Positions 45,605 through 52,973 are shown, numbered from the stretch's first letter. The stretch: 64,000 nt of DNA from Lentisalinibacter sediminis (GCF_040706615.1 NZ_JAPDRF010000003.1:682001-746000); one strand, 5' to 3'. A program made the numbers and translations. Notes: generated by a model not told the origin, from the sequence alone.

Positions 45605-46909
45605 TCATCCGGACGCCATGAGCGCCTCGACCTCGTCGGCGTCCTTGGCCAGCCCCTTCGACAGCACGTCCGGGTCGTCCCGGGTCACGGCTACGTCGTC
45701 CTCGATGCGAACGCCGATGCCCGCGTAGCGTTTCGGAATGCCGCGCTTCGCCGGAATGTAGATACCCGGCTCCACGGTGGTGACCATGCCCGGCTCCAGT
45801 ACCCGCCATTCGTCGCCCACCTTGTAGTCACCGACGTCGTGCACGTCCATGCCGATCCAGTGACCCGTGCGGTGCATGAAGAACGGCTTGTAGGCCTCGT
45901 CCTTCATCAGTCGCGGCACACTACCGTCCAGCAGCTTCAGCTTTTTCAATCCTTTGGTGATCACGCGCACGGCCGCGTCGTGAGGATCGTTCCAGTGATT
46001 GCCGGCGCGGGTCTTGTCGATGGCGGCGAGCTGGGCCTCCAGCACGATCTCGTAGACGGCCCGCTGCTCCGGCGTGAAACGCCCGTTTACCGGGAACGTG
46101 CGCGTGACGTCCGAAGCGTAATAGTCGTACTCGCAGCCGGCGTCGATCAGCAGCAGGTCGCCATCGGCCAGTTCGGCCGCGTTGTCCGTGTAATGGAGAA
46201 TGCACGCATTCGCACCGCCGCCCACGATGGGCGGATAGGACGGCTCCGCGCGCCGGCGGCGGAACTCGTGCAGGAACTCCGCCTCGACCTCGTACTCGTG
46301 CATGCCCGGCCGCGTCACCTGCATCGCCCGCTTGTGCGCATCCACGGCAATCTTCGCCGCTTTGCGCATGGCGGCGATCTCCGCGCGGCTCTTGTACAGG
46401 CGCATGTCGTGCAGCAGATGATCCAGCGCCACGAATTCCTGCGGCGTGTGGCCGCCCATCTTCACCGTGCGGCGCAGGGTGTTCACCCACTCCGTGACCC
46501 GCTGATCGAAGTCCTGATAGATGCCCATGGTGTAGAAAACCCGCGGCTTCGCCTCCATGAGACCGGGCAGGATGTCGTCGATATCGGCCACCGGGAAAGC
46601 GTCATCGGCGCCGTAGGTCTCGACCGCGCCCTCCGTGCCGGAACGATGCCCGTCCCACTGCTCGCGTTCGGCGTCGCGCTCGCGGCAGAACAGCACGAAT
46701 TCGCCCTGCTCGCGCTCCGGCACCAGCACCGTGACGGCTTCGGGCTCGGCGAAGCCGGTGAGGTAGTAGAAGTCGCTGTCCTGCCGGTAGCCGAACTCCA
46801 CGTCGCGGCTGCGATGGCGCAGGGGCGCGGCAGGCAGGATGGCGATGGAATCGCGGCCCATCATGCGCATCAGCTGGCGGCGACGTCTGGCGAATTCTTT
46901 CGGATTCAT
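45605..46909 (-). CDS. pepP: Xaa-Pro aminopeptidase P
   Basis: Manganese-dependent aminopeptidase releasing residues ahead of proline. The ATG at 46909 gives 434 residues (E. coli 441), starting MNPKEFARRRRQLMRMMG. Metal-ligand motifs are LLIDAGCEYDYYASDVTRTFPV, MHRTGHWIGMDVHDVG, VVTTVEPGIYIP and GVRIEDDVAVT. It leads into ubiH with a 4-bp gap. Confidence 0.96.
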   Translation of the reverse strand: MNPKEFARRRRQLMRMMGRDSIAILPAAPLRHRSRDVEFGYRQDSDFYYLTGFAEPEAVTVLVPEREQGEFVLFCRERDAEREQWDGHRSGTEGAVETYGADDAFPVADIDDILPGLMEAKPRVFYTMGIYQDFDQRVTEWVNTLRRTVKMGGHTPQEFVALDHLLHDMRLYKSRAEIAAMRKAAKIAVDAHKRAMQVTRPGMHEYEVEAEFLHEFRRRRAEPSYPPIVGGGANACILHYTDNAAELADGDLLLIDAGCEYDYYASDVTRTFPVNGRFTPEQRAVYEIVLEAQLAAIDKTRAGNHWNDPHDAAVRVITKGLKKLKLLDGSVPRLMKDEAYKPFFMHRTGHWIGMDVHDVGDYKVGDEWRVLEPGMVTTVEPGIYIPAKRGIPKRYAGIGVRIEDDVAVTRDDPDVLSKGLAKDADEVEALMASG

Positions 46910-46993
46910 AAGGTCCTGTCGGTCAGTCGGGTCGGCGCCCCGGGGGGCGTGAGAGCGCATTGTACCGGAGCGGGATGCGCCCCGGCGCGGCCG

Positions 46994-47581
46994 CTACTGG
47001 AGCCCGGACGGCGCCTCGTGCCGGTCGCCCCGGAAAGCAGCCAGCTCCAGGTAGAAAAGCTGGACGGCCACGCGCAGATACTCCACCAGCTCGGCCCAGG
47101 CCTCCTCGTCGCCTTCCACGCCCTCCTCCGCGTCTTCCGCCTCGCCGGCCGTCGCCCGCGTCATCTCGCTCAGGTCGGACAGCAGCTCGGCGAGGGGTTC
47201 CTGTCTGAGTCGGTCCGCGAGTGCCGGGCGGCTGCCGGCCTCTCCGAAGCCATGGAGGAACCCCTGGGTCCAGTGCGCCATCGCGCCCGCTCGCTCGCCC
47301 ATCGGCGCCCGGTCGCCCGGCAGCAGCGGCGCGAAGCGGAAGGAAGGATCTTCGAGTTCCGCGGCGGTCTCGCTCGCGATGCCCAGCAGAGCCCTGCGTG
47401 TGTCCGCCGGCACTGGTTCGTCCCCGAACAGGCTTGCTACCCAGCGCGGTCCTGCATGGCTGCCGTGCAGGCAGACGAGACTGCACAGCGTGCCGTGGGC
47501 CTCCGGGGCATCACAGGTCGCCCCCGCCGCAGAAAGGGTCTCGTCGAGCCTCGTGTGGATGGCGTTCGGGTGGTTCGGCAT
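46994..47581 (-). CDS. ygfB: YgfB/UPF0149 family protein
   Basis: 195-residue helical protein of the UPF0149 group, identified by LHGSHAGPRWVASLFG near residue 40, MAHWTQGFLHGFGEAG near 105 and EYLRVAVQLFYLEL at the C-terminus. An acidic segment sits at about 145-160. It is upstream of pepP with an 84-bp gap, the conserved ygfB-pepP-ubiH order, and divergent from the zapB-like gene. Its molecular role is not clear from sequence. Confidence 0.9.
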   Translation of the reverse strand: MPNHPNAIHTRLDETLSAAGATCDAPEAHGTLCSLVCLHGSHAGPRWVASLFGDEPVPADTRRALLGIASETAAELEDPSFRFAPLLPGDRAPMGERAGAMAHWTQGFLHGFGEAGSRPALADRLRQEPLAELLSDLSEMTRATAGEAEDAEEGVEGDEEAWAELVEYLRVAVQLFYLELAAFRGDRHEAPSGLQ

Positions 47582-47717
47582 ATGGGTTCGAGGTCGTGGT
47601 CGGGCGTTCTGGTCCGAAGACTGATTCGACGAAACGGGCTGCGGCGGACTGCGCGCAGCCTGGACGCCATCCTAACACTGCCGCCGCCGCGGCAACTCCA
47701 ATACGGGACACCGTCAA

Positions 47718-47746
47718 TTGACCGGATTCCCGCTCACTACTATATT
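47718..47746 (+). promoter_or_regulatory. Strong sigma-70 promoter abutting the zapB-like start codon
   Basis: TTGACC (47718-47723, 5/6), exactly 17 bp, TATATT (47741-47746, 5/6). The start codon is at 47753, six bases after the -10. Transcription would begin at or within a base of the ATG, and no Shine-Dalgarno sequence exists. Confidence 0.75.
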
Positions 47747-47752
47747 GCCCCC

Positions 47753-47983
47753 ATGAGCGATCAGGTACATCAGGCGTTCGCGCACGAACTGAAGCGTCTG
47801 GAGAAGCGTCTGGACGAACTCGTGGCGGTCTGCAATCAGCTCCGCGAGGAGAACCGCTCGCTCCGCCACCGCCAGGACACGCTCATCGAAGAGCGGGCGA
47901 GCCTGCTGCAGAAGAACGAGCAGGTGCGCGCACGCGTCGAAGCCATGATCGGCCGGCTGAAGTCCATGGAGCACGGCGCCTGA
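47753..47983 (+). CDS. ZapB-like small coiled-coil cell-division protein (TIGR02449 type)
   Basis: 76-residue protein that is almost entirely coiled coil (HELKRLEKRLDELVAVCNQLREENRSLRHRQDTLIEER). It sits directly upstream of zapA, where a ZapB-like partner linking ZapA to the division ring is expected; the functional link is inferred from position and fold. The only plausible ATG directly follows a strong promoter, so the message is probably leaderless. Confidence 0.8.
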   Translation: MSDQVHQAFAHELKRLEKRLDELVAVCNQLREENRSLRHRQDTLIEERASLLQKNEQVRARVEAMIGRLKSMEHGA

Positions 47984-48018
47984 TGCCGCGCCCGGAACAA
48001 GGCCGCAACGGGTAGACG

Positions 48019-48336
48019 ATGATGGACGAAATGTATGCCCACGTGAGCGTGCGTATCCTGGAGAAGGAATACCAGGTATCGTGTCCTGCGAGCGAGAAAT
48101 CGGATCTGCTGGACAGCGCAGAGATGCTCAACTCGAAGATGAAAGAGATCCGCGACAGCGGCAAGGTTGTCGGTACGGATCGGATCGCCGTCATGGCAGC
48201 GCTGAACATGGCGAACGAACTTATCAAGGCGCGTGCCCGCGACGATGCGCTCGAGGGCAACGTGGCCGGACGTATCAGGGCGCTGTCCGACAGGGTGGAG
48301 GCTGTGCTGGGCGACAGCCGCCAGCTCGACTTCTGA
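48019..48336 (+). CDS. zapA: Cell division protein ZapA
   Basis: 105-residue FtsZ-ring stabiliser. The N-terminal beta domain (HVSVRILEKEYQVSCPASEKSDLLDSAEML) and the C-terminal helix (DRIAVMAALNMANELIKARA) match ZapA. An adjacent second ATG codon is an equally good start. The order zapA - 6S RNA - cyclo-ligase gene is the standard gammaproteobacterial one. Confidence 0.94.
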   Translation: MMDEMYAHVSVRILEKEYQVSCPASEKSDLLDSAEMLNSKMKEIRDSGKVVGTDRIAVMAALNMANELIKARARDDALEGNVAGRIRALSDRVEAVLGDSRQLDF

Positions 48337-48359
48337 ACCCGGGCCGCCGCTGGCGGTCA

Positions 48360-48365
48360 TAGAAT
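48360..48365 (+). promoter_or_regulatory. -10 hexamer of 6S RNA
   Basis: TAGAAT ends seven bases before the first base of the terminal stem of the 6S RNA (48372). The -35 region is poor. Same hexamer as before purE, phhA and the ridA-like gene. Confidence 0.5.
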
Positions 48366-48371
48366 AGTTAC

Positions 48372-48561
48372 GGCACCTCCTGCAGTGTTCGACACCGGCT
48401 GAGAAGCCTTTCGACCCTAACTATCAACGTCGGGGTCAAAAGCCTGAAGGCAACTTTGCGCAGATCCGCGATACGGCGGAAAGCCTGCGTTGTCTCGGCC
48501 GACCCCACCTTACGCTCTGGTTCGAGAGCGACGGCTGGTGACGGCACAGGCGGGAGGTGCC
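48372..48561 (+). ncRNA. ssrS: 6S RNA
   Basis: About 190 nt between zapA and the cyclo-ligase gene. A perfect terminal stem GGCACCTCC (48372-48380) pairs with GGAGGTGCC (48553-48561), followed inward by the GTGTTCG / GACGGC arm region and a long imperfect duplex, the shape of 6S RNA. It binds sigma-70 RNA polymerase and acts as a template for product RNAs in stationary phase. Synteny with zapA and the downstream gene is the strongest support. Confidence 0.88.
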
Positions 48562-48587
48562 ACCTCTCTCCCTCAGGACAGGGGCCC

Positions 48588-49175
48588 ATGCAGGCCGAGC
48601 GCGCAAGACACAGGCAAGCCGGACAGCGGGCCCGCCTCGCACTCGACGACGCGACGCGCGCGCGTCATTCGGCCGCCATCTGCCGCCATCTCTCAAGCAG
48701 CCCGCTCTGGCATGCCGCGCGGCGCATCGGCCTGTACTTTGCCGCGAGCGCCGAAGTGGACGTCAGCGACCTGTTCGTGCAGGCGTTCGTTACCGGCCGC
48801 GTCGTCTACGTACCGGTGGTCGGCGACACAGGCCTCATGCACTTCGTCCGCCTGTCACGGGACGCGACACTCGTCCGCAATCGGTATGGTATCTGGGAAC
48901 CCGAGCGCGCATCCGACGCCTTCCCTGTGCGCCAACTCGACCTCGTCGTCACACCGCTCGCCGCGTTCGACGATGCAGGAAACCGCATCGGCATGGGCGC
49001 CGGGTACTACGACCGGTGCTTCTCCTTCCTGCGTAATCGCCGATACTGGCTGCATCCGAAACTCGTCGGCGCCGCCTTCTCGTGTCAGCGAGTCTCTGCC
49101 ATACACGCCGCCGCATGGGACATTCCGCTGTTCGCAGTCGCAACCGAGAACGGCATGCATCGCTTCCGATACTGA
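48588..49175 (+). CDS. fau: 5-formyltetrahydrofolate cyclo-ligase family protein (YgfA)
   Basis: 195-residue enzyme converting 5-formyl-THF to methenyl-THF with ATP. The family signature GMGAGYYDRCFSFL lies near residue 145, with VVTPLAAFDDAGNRIG before it and YFAASAEVDVSDLF near residue 50. It starts 26 nt after the 6S RNA, so the RNA and mRNA are probably co-transcribed and processed, as in E. coli. Confidence 0.93.
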   Translation: MQAERARHRQAGQRARLALDDATRARHSAAICRHLSSSPLWHAARRIGLYFAASAEVDVSDLFVQAFVTGRVVYVPVVGDTGLMHFVRLSRDATLVRNRYGIWEPERASDAFPVRQLDLVVTPLAAFDDAGNRIGMGAGYYDRCFSFLRNRRYWLHPKLVGAAFSCQRVSAIHAAAWDIPLFAVATENGMHRFRY

Positions 49176-49179
49176 CGTT

Positions 49180-49207
49180 GCATCGATCACATCGCATCGA
49201 TCACATC
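49180..49207. repeat. 14-bp tandem repeat after fau
   Basis: GCATCGATCACATC occurs twice back to back (49180-49193, 49194-49207), then a partial copy ending ATCGATGC. The outer GCATCGAT and ATCGATGC (49210-49217) are also inverted copies. Role unknown; it lies 5 bp after the fau stop codon. Confidence 0.7.
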
Positions 49208-49281
49208 ACATCGATGCCGGCGACGAACAACTTCATCGCTACACCAATGCTGTTCGTGCAGCAGTGTGCGTGTCGGGAAAC

Positions 49282-49313
49282 TTGCTGGAATTTTCAGTGT
49301 TTATGTATATACT
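49282..49313 (+). promoter_or_regulatory. Candidate promoter of the histone-like gene
   Basis: TTGCTG (49282-49287) and overlapping TATATA (49306-49311, 18-bp spacer) and TATACT (49308-49313). It sits in a local AT-rich patch, giving a leader of about 25-30 nt with GGAG before the ATG. Confidence 0.45.
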
Positions 49314-49345
49314 CAACGCCGGGTACCCCGACACGGAGATGACAT

Positions 49346-49828
49346 ATGGCTACTACAGCTAGATCGAAAAAGAAGACGACGCGAAAGAAGAAGACAGCGT
49401 CGAAGCGCAAGACGACTGCGCGTAAGGCACCGGCAAGGAAGAAGGTGTCGAAGAAGAAGACCACTGCGCGTAAGACTGCAGCGAAGAAGAAGCGCACCGT
49501 GAAGAAGAAGGCGACCAAGAAGAAAGCAACGAAGACGAAGGCCATCAAGAAGAAAGCCGCCAAGAAAAAGCGGACCGTGAAGAAGAAGACCAAAAAGAAA
49601 GCGACCAAGAAAAAGGCCGCCAAGAAAAAGCGGACCGTGAAGAAGAAGACCAAGAAGAAGGCAGCCAAGAAAAAGGCCGCCAAGAAAAAGGCGACCAAGA
49701 AGAAGGCCGCCAAGAAAAAGCGGACCGTGAAGAAGAAGACCAAGAAGAAGGCGACCAAGAAAAAGGCCTCTAAAAAGAAGGCCAGCAGAAAGAAGGCTAG
49801 CAAGAAGAAAGCTAGCCGGAAGCGCTGA
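49346..49828 (+). CDS. Lysine-rich histone H1-like repeat protein (AlgP-type)
   Basis: 160 residues made almost entirely of Lys, Thr, Ala, Arg and Ser with no globular domain. The motif AKKKRTVKKK recurs four times, and near-identical DNA blocks starting at about 49558, 49618 and 49708 show expansion in 30-bp multiples. It resembles the C-terminal tails of histone H1 and Pseudomonas AlgP, so nucleoid binding is the likely role. Codon use is AAG-heavy with much lower GC than its neighbours. Length is expected to vary between strains. Confidence 0.85.
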   Translation: MATTARSKKKTTRKKKTASKRKTTARKAPARKKVSKKKTTARKTAAKKKRTVKKKATKKKATKTKAIKKKAAKKKRTVKKKTKKKATKKKAAKKKRTVKKKTKKKAAKKKAAKKKATKKKAAKKKRTVKKKTKKKATKKKASKKKASRKKASKKKASRKR

Positions 49829-49917
49829 GCGCAGTGGGAATCGGTAAGTAGCCCAGAGCCTTACCGGTCGCTGACACTCTCCGCCGGGAGACGTGCAGCG
49901 ATGGAATCCCGACTTAA

Positions 49918-49947
49918 GGAATGTGCCCGCTCCGGCGGGCACATTCC
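49918..49947 (+). terminator. Strong hairpin downstream of the histone-like gene
   Basis: GGAATGTGCCCG pairs perfectly with CGGGCACATTCC around a CTCCGG loop. The following bases (GTTAGTGCAC) lack a T-run, so it may be a weak intrinsic terminator or an RNA-stabilising hairpin. It lies 111 bp before rpiA. Confidence 0.5.
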
Positions 49948-50057
49948 GTTAGTGCACGGGGATGGCGTAGCGGCCGGGGTCGGTGGTACAAGAGACCGGC
50001 AGACGACGGCCGCCCCGATGCCGACCCCACGGACAACCAACCAAGCCGGGAACCGCG

Positions 50058-50717
50058 ATGGACCAGACAGAGAAGAAACGCCAGGCCGCCCGTGCGGCGC
50101 TCGAATACATAGAGATGGGCACCGCCCTCGGCGTCGGCACGGGCTCCACCGTCAACGAACTGATCGAGTTCCTGCCGGAGGTAGCCGATCGCCTCACCAG
50201 TGTCGTCTCGAGTTCCAGCGAGACGACTCGACGCCTGCAAGCCAAAGGCATCGAGGTCAGTGAACTGAACAGTGTCGGCGATCTGGACCTCTACATCGAC
50301 GGCGCGGACGAGGCCACCAAGCACTTCCATCTGATTAAAGGTGGCGGCGGCGCGCTCACCAGGGAGAAAGTAATCGCCGCTGCCTCGCGGAAGTTCGTGT
50401 GCATCATCGACGACTCGAAACTCGTCGGCATGCTCGGCGGTTTCCCGCTGCCGATCGAGGTCATCCCGATGGCGCAGGCCTATATCGCGCGGCAGATCAT
50501 CCGCTACCGCGGACAGCCCATCTGGCGCGAAGACTTCGTGACCGACAACGGCAACCACATCATCGACGTGCACAATCTCTCCATCGCCAATCCGGTGGAG
50601 ATGGAGACGCGGTTCAATCAGCTGCCCGGCATCGTGACGGCGGGGCTGTTCGCGCATCGGCCCGCCGACGTGCTGCTGGTCGCGGGGCGCGACGGCGTGC
50701 GCACGATGCAAAGGTAA
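50058..50717 (+). CDS. rpiA: Ribose-5-phosphate isomerase A
   Basis: Interconverts ribose-5-phosphate and ribulose-5-phosphate. The ATG at 50058 gives 219 residues, identical to E. coli RpiA. GTALGVGTGSTVNELIEFL (phosphate loop), LDLYIDGADEATKHFHLIKGGGGALTREKV with the catalytic-type Asp/Lys residues, and GNHIIDVHNLSI are all present. The partner isomerase rpe lies 4 kb away. Confidence 0.97.
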   Translation: MDQTEKKRQAARAALEYIEMGTALGVGTGSTVNELIEFLPEVADRLTSVVSSSSETTRRLQAKGIEVSELNSVGDLDLYIDGADEATKHFHLIKGGGGALTREKVIAAASRKFVCIIDDSKLVGMLGGFPLPIEVIPMAQAYIARQIIRYRGQPIWREDFVTDNGNHIIDVHNLSIANPVEMETRFNQLPGIVTAGLFAHRPADVLLVAGRDGVRTMQR

Positions 50718-50728
50718 TGACCGCAGGA

Positions 50729-50815
50729 AACGAAGGGCCGCATCCGCGAAGTCCCCACCAAAAACAAAAGGGCCCCTGACGGGGCCCTCTTGTATTTGGC
50801 TGGGGGACCAGGATT
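50729..50815. repeat. Copy 1 of an 87-bp direct repeat: tRNA-Gln 3' end plus terminator
   Basis: Matches 50897-50983 at 86/87 positions, offset 168 bp. On the minus strand it begins with the last 19 nt of tRNA-Gln including CCA, then contains the terminator hairpin. This copy lacks the rest of the tRNA and is a truncated pseudo-tRNA end. Confidence 0.9.
50760..50787 (-). terminator. Intrinsic terminator, duplicated copy
   Basis: Minus strand: GGGCCCC-GTCA-GGGGCCC followed by TTTTGTTTTT. Identical to the copy at 50928-50955. It also lies 42 bp beyond the rpiA stop on the other strand. Confidence 0.85.
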
Positions 50816-50896
50816 GACTCGGGCCTTTGCGGCCCTCGCCCTGCGGGCGGCTCGCAACGCTCGCCGTCTGTCGGCCCGCAGGCGGGCCTCGGTTCG

Positions 50897-50983
50897 AACG
50901 AAGGGCCTCATCCGCGAAGTCCCCACCAAAAACAAAAGGGCCCCTGACGGGGCCCTCTTGTATTTGGCTGGGGGACCAGGATT
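50897..50983. repeat. Copy 2 of the 87-bp direct repeat, joined to the intact tRNA-Gln
   Basis: Contains the 3' 19 nt of the real tRNA gene and its terminator. The 81-bp spacer to copy 1 (50816-50896) ends, next to this copy, in GGTTCG, completing a T-loop-like GGTTCGAAC across the junction. The spacer is rich in GC hairpins (GGCCCGCAGGCGGGCC). Confidence 0.9.
50928..50955 (-). terminator. Intrinsic terminator of tRNA-Gln / rplM-rpsI transcript
   Basis: Minus strand: 7-bp GC stem GGGCCCC/GGGGCCC with a GTCA loop, followed by TTTTGTTTTT, ten bases beyond the tRNA CCA end. Canonical Rho-independent terminator. Confidence 0.9.
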
Positions 50984-51038
50984 CGAACCTGGGTTCTCGG
51001 AGTCAGAGTCCGATGTCCTACCGCTAGACGATCCCCCA
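50965..51038 (-). tRNA. glnT: tRNA-Gln (anticodon CUG)
   Basis: 74 nt with encoded CCA. Acceptor TGGGGGA pairs with TCCCCCA and the discriminator is G. The D-arm contains AGCGGTAGG. The anticodon stem TCGGA/TCCGA encloses CTCTGAC, giving anticodon CTG at 51006-51004. The T-arm is CCAGGTTCGAATCCTGG. It begins 23 bp after rpsI on the same strand and is followed by a terminator, so it may be co-transcribed with rplM-rpsI. The symbol is generic. Confidence 0.96.
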
Positions 51039-51061
51039 ATAACCCTGTCGCGCGGCCGCAA

Positions 51062-51454
51062 TCAACGCTTCGAGAACTGGGTGGCTCGGCGGGCCTTGCG
51101 CAGGCCGACCTTCTTGCGCTCCACTTCGCGCGCGTCACGCGTCACGTAACCGGCCTTACGAAGGCCACCGCGCAGAGACTCGTCGTACTCCATCAGCGCC
51201 CGTGTCAGGCCGTGGCGGATGGCGCCGGCCTGGCCGGTGGTACCGCCGCCGATCACGGTAACGTCCACGTCGAAGCGATCCTCGAGCTTGGTCAGCTCCA
51301 GGGGCTGACGGACGATCATCCGCGCCGTCTGGCGACCGAAGAACTGATCCAGCGGACGCTTGTTGACCGTGATCCTGCCCTCGCCGGGCTTCAGGAAGAC
51401 CCGTGCCGTGGAGGTCTTGCGTCGGCCGGTACCGTAAAACTGCATATCACTCAT
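51062..51454 (-). CDS. rpsI: 30S ribosomal protein S9
   Basis: 130 residues, the same as E. coli uS9, with YGTGRRKTSTARVFLKPG near the N-terminus and the basic C-terminal tail RKKVGLRKARRATQFSKR that reaches the P-site tRNA. Second gene of the rplM-rpsI operon, 23 bp after rplM. Confidence 0.99.
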   Translation of the reverse strand: MSDMQFYGTGRRKTSTARVFLKPGEGRITVNKRPLDQFFGRQTARMIVRQPLELTKLEDRFDVDVTVIGGGTTGQAGAIRHGLTRALMEYDESLRGGLRKAGYVTRDAREVERKKVGLRKARRATQFSKR

Positions 51455-51477
51455 GTTCTGTTCCCCGTGCCGCCGGC

Positions 51478-51909
51478 TCAGATATCGAGCTCGATCGGCT
51501 GCTGTGCGCTGTGCTGATGTTCCGGTCCCGCATAGACCTTGAGCTTGCCCATCATCTGACGGCCGAGACGGTTCCTCGGCATCATGCCCTTGACTGCCGA
51601 CTGAATCACCCGCTCGGGTGCCTTGTCCAGCATCTGTTCCAGCGAGCGGGACTTCAGGTTACCGATGTAGCCCGTGTGATGGTGGTACATCTTGTCTTTC
51701 AGCTTGTTACCGGTCACCCGCACCTTTTCGGCGTTGACGATGATCAGGTAGTCGCCGGTATCCACGTGGGGCGTATATTCCGGCTTGTGCTTGCCACGCA
51801 GCCGCCGAGCGACCTCGGTGGCGAGGCGGCCCAGGGTCTTGCCCGTGGCATCCACGACGTACCAGTCGCGCCGCACTTCGGCCGGTTTTGCAGAGAAGGT
51901 CTTCATCAA
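51478..51909 (-). CDS. rplM: 50S ribosomal protein L13
   Basis: 143-residue uL13 with KTFSAKPAEVRRDWYVVDATGKTLGRLATEVARRLRGKHK and GMMPRNRLGRQMMGKLKVYAG. First gene of the operon, with a predicted untranslated leader of about 110 nt that could host autogenous control as known in gammaproteobacteria. Confidence 0.99.
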   Translation of the reverse strand: MMKTFSAKPAEVRRDWYVVDATGKTLGRLATEVARRLRGKHKPEYTPHVDTGDYLIIVNAEKVRVTGNKLKDKMYHHHTGYIGNLKSRSLEQMLDKAPERVIQSAVKGMMPRNRLGRQMMGKLKVYAGPEHQHSAQQPIELDI

Positions 51910-52024
51910 CAGTTACTCAAATGTCGTCCGGTAATCCGGTTCTGGTTGAAATCCGGCTCCCGTCGGGGCCGGAGGCCGTCGGCGCGGCACGGAAAATGCT
52001 CGTGCCAACGACGAAAAGCGCGAA

Positions 52025-52053
52025 ATTATAGCCTCCGCCGGAGGGCGATGCAA
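52025..52053 (-). promoter_or_regulatory. Sigma-70 promoter of rplM-rpsI
   Basis: Minus strand: TTGCAT (52048-52053), exactly 17 bp, consensus TATAAT (52025-52030). Predicted start near 52018, about 109 nt before the rplM ATG. Confidence 0.8.
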
Positions 52054-52132
52054 TGGCGGCTGCCGCTCCGGTCAACGAGCCCCTGGCCGCAGATCCCCCG
52101 GCCCTCACGACCGGGAAACTCGTCCTGGAGCC

Positions 52133-52849
52133 CTAGAACTCGTACTCCAGGGCGATGGCCGTGAACGTGTCCGTCTTTTCGCTGCCCACGGGCACGGAGG
52201 TGTTACGGCGGATGGTGTAGGAGGCCTTGAGGGCGAGCTCGCCGATCAGGCTGGCCTTCACCTCCGTCACCGATTCCATGAAAGTGTTCTCCGCGCCGGA
52301 CTCGACGAGGAAATCCTGGCCGAATTCCGCATTTTCGCTCAGCTTCAGGGTATAGTCGAGAGAGCCTCGCAGGATGGTTTCGTTCTCCGAGGTCCCGTCT
52401 CGCAGGTCCGACTGGCGCAGACCAACGCCGGCCTCCCCGTTCAGGGTCTGGCGATCGCTGTGCAGGATGCGCCGCCCGTAGCCGACGGTCTCGGACATCT
52501 GCTGGTCGTAGCCGCTGAACTTGTCCTTCTGCCAGCGCACGCGGCCGAAGACATAGTTGAACTCACTGAAGGCGTATTCGCTCTTCCAGGCGGCGAGATA
52601 GGCCTCCGCCGTGGTCTGCTCGTCCTGCTGGGCGCCAACGGCCGAGACCTGCGCCAGATGGTCCCAATTGCCACTCGTGTACCCGACCTCGGCGGCTGCG
52701 GAAACATTCAGCGTCTCGGAGTTACCGGTCGTCGAGAGGTAGCCCAGGCTCGCCTTGCCGCTCCAGGGGCCCTCGTCCTGGGCGTGGCCGGGGGCGGCGG
52801 CAAGAAGCGTCAGCAACGACAGGGCCGACGCGAGTGTCTTGTTGTTCAT
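52133..52849 (-). CDS. DUF481 (YdiY-like) outer-membrane beta-barrel protein
   Basis: 238-residue exported protein with a signal peptide ending AAPGHAQ-D and a series of amphipathic beta strands closing with a C-terminal aromatic (LEYEF), typical for barrel insertion. N-terminal WSGKASLGYLSTTGNSETLN is the DUF481 hallmark. Function is not known; some relatives respond to salt or acid. It is monocistronic, between rplM and divergent coq7. Confidence 0.87.
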   Translation of the reverse strand: MNNKTLASALSLLTLLAAAPGHAQDEGPWSGKASLGYLSTTGNSETLNVSAAAEVGYTSGNWDHLAQVSAVGAQQDEQTTAEAYLAAWKSEYAFSEFNYVFGRVRWQKDKFSGYDQQMSETVGYGRRILHSDRQTLNGEAGVGLRQSDLRDGTSENETILRGSLDYTLKLSENAEFGQDFLVESGAENTFMESVTEVKASLIGELALKASYTIRRNTSVPVGSEKTDTFTAIALEYEF

Positions 52850-52973
52850 TGGTCTTGCTCCGTAAGCTCCGTCCTGCGCATCTCCGGTCCAGCCCGGCGA
52901 TCCATGCGCAAACCGCGCGCAATCCTAGGTCAACTCACCGGAAATTGCACCCGATCTGTCCAGCCATGAAACC

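Noticed and set aside
45323..47752. Very long plus-strand frame running into the zapB-like gene
   Set aside because: Only the last 76 codons look like a protein; the rest is antisense to pepP, ubiH and ygfB. A strong promoter sits just before the true ATG.
49346..49828. CRISPR-like or satellite repeat array
   Set aside because: Repeats are in frame, encode a continuous basic protein with a start codon and ribosome site, and lack regular spacers.
50729..50983. Prophage or genomic island attachment sites
   Set aside because: The direct repeats enclose only 81 bp and there is no integrase or cargo, so an active island is ruled out; kept only as a repeat/remnant.
50790..51149. Small plus-strand frame containing a GGPGFEPGF-type peptide
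   Set aside because: It is the antisense translation of tRNA-Gln and its duplicated end, a well-known spurious ORF type.
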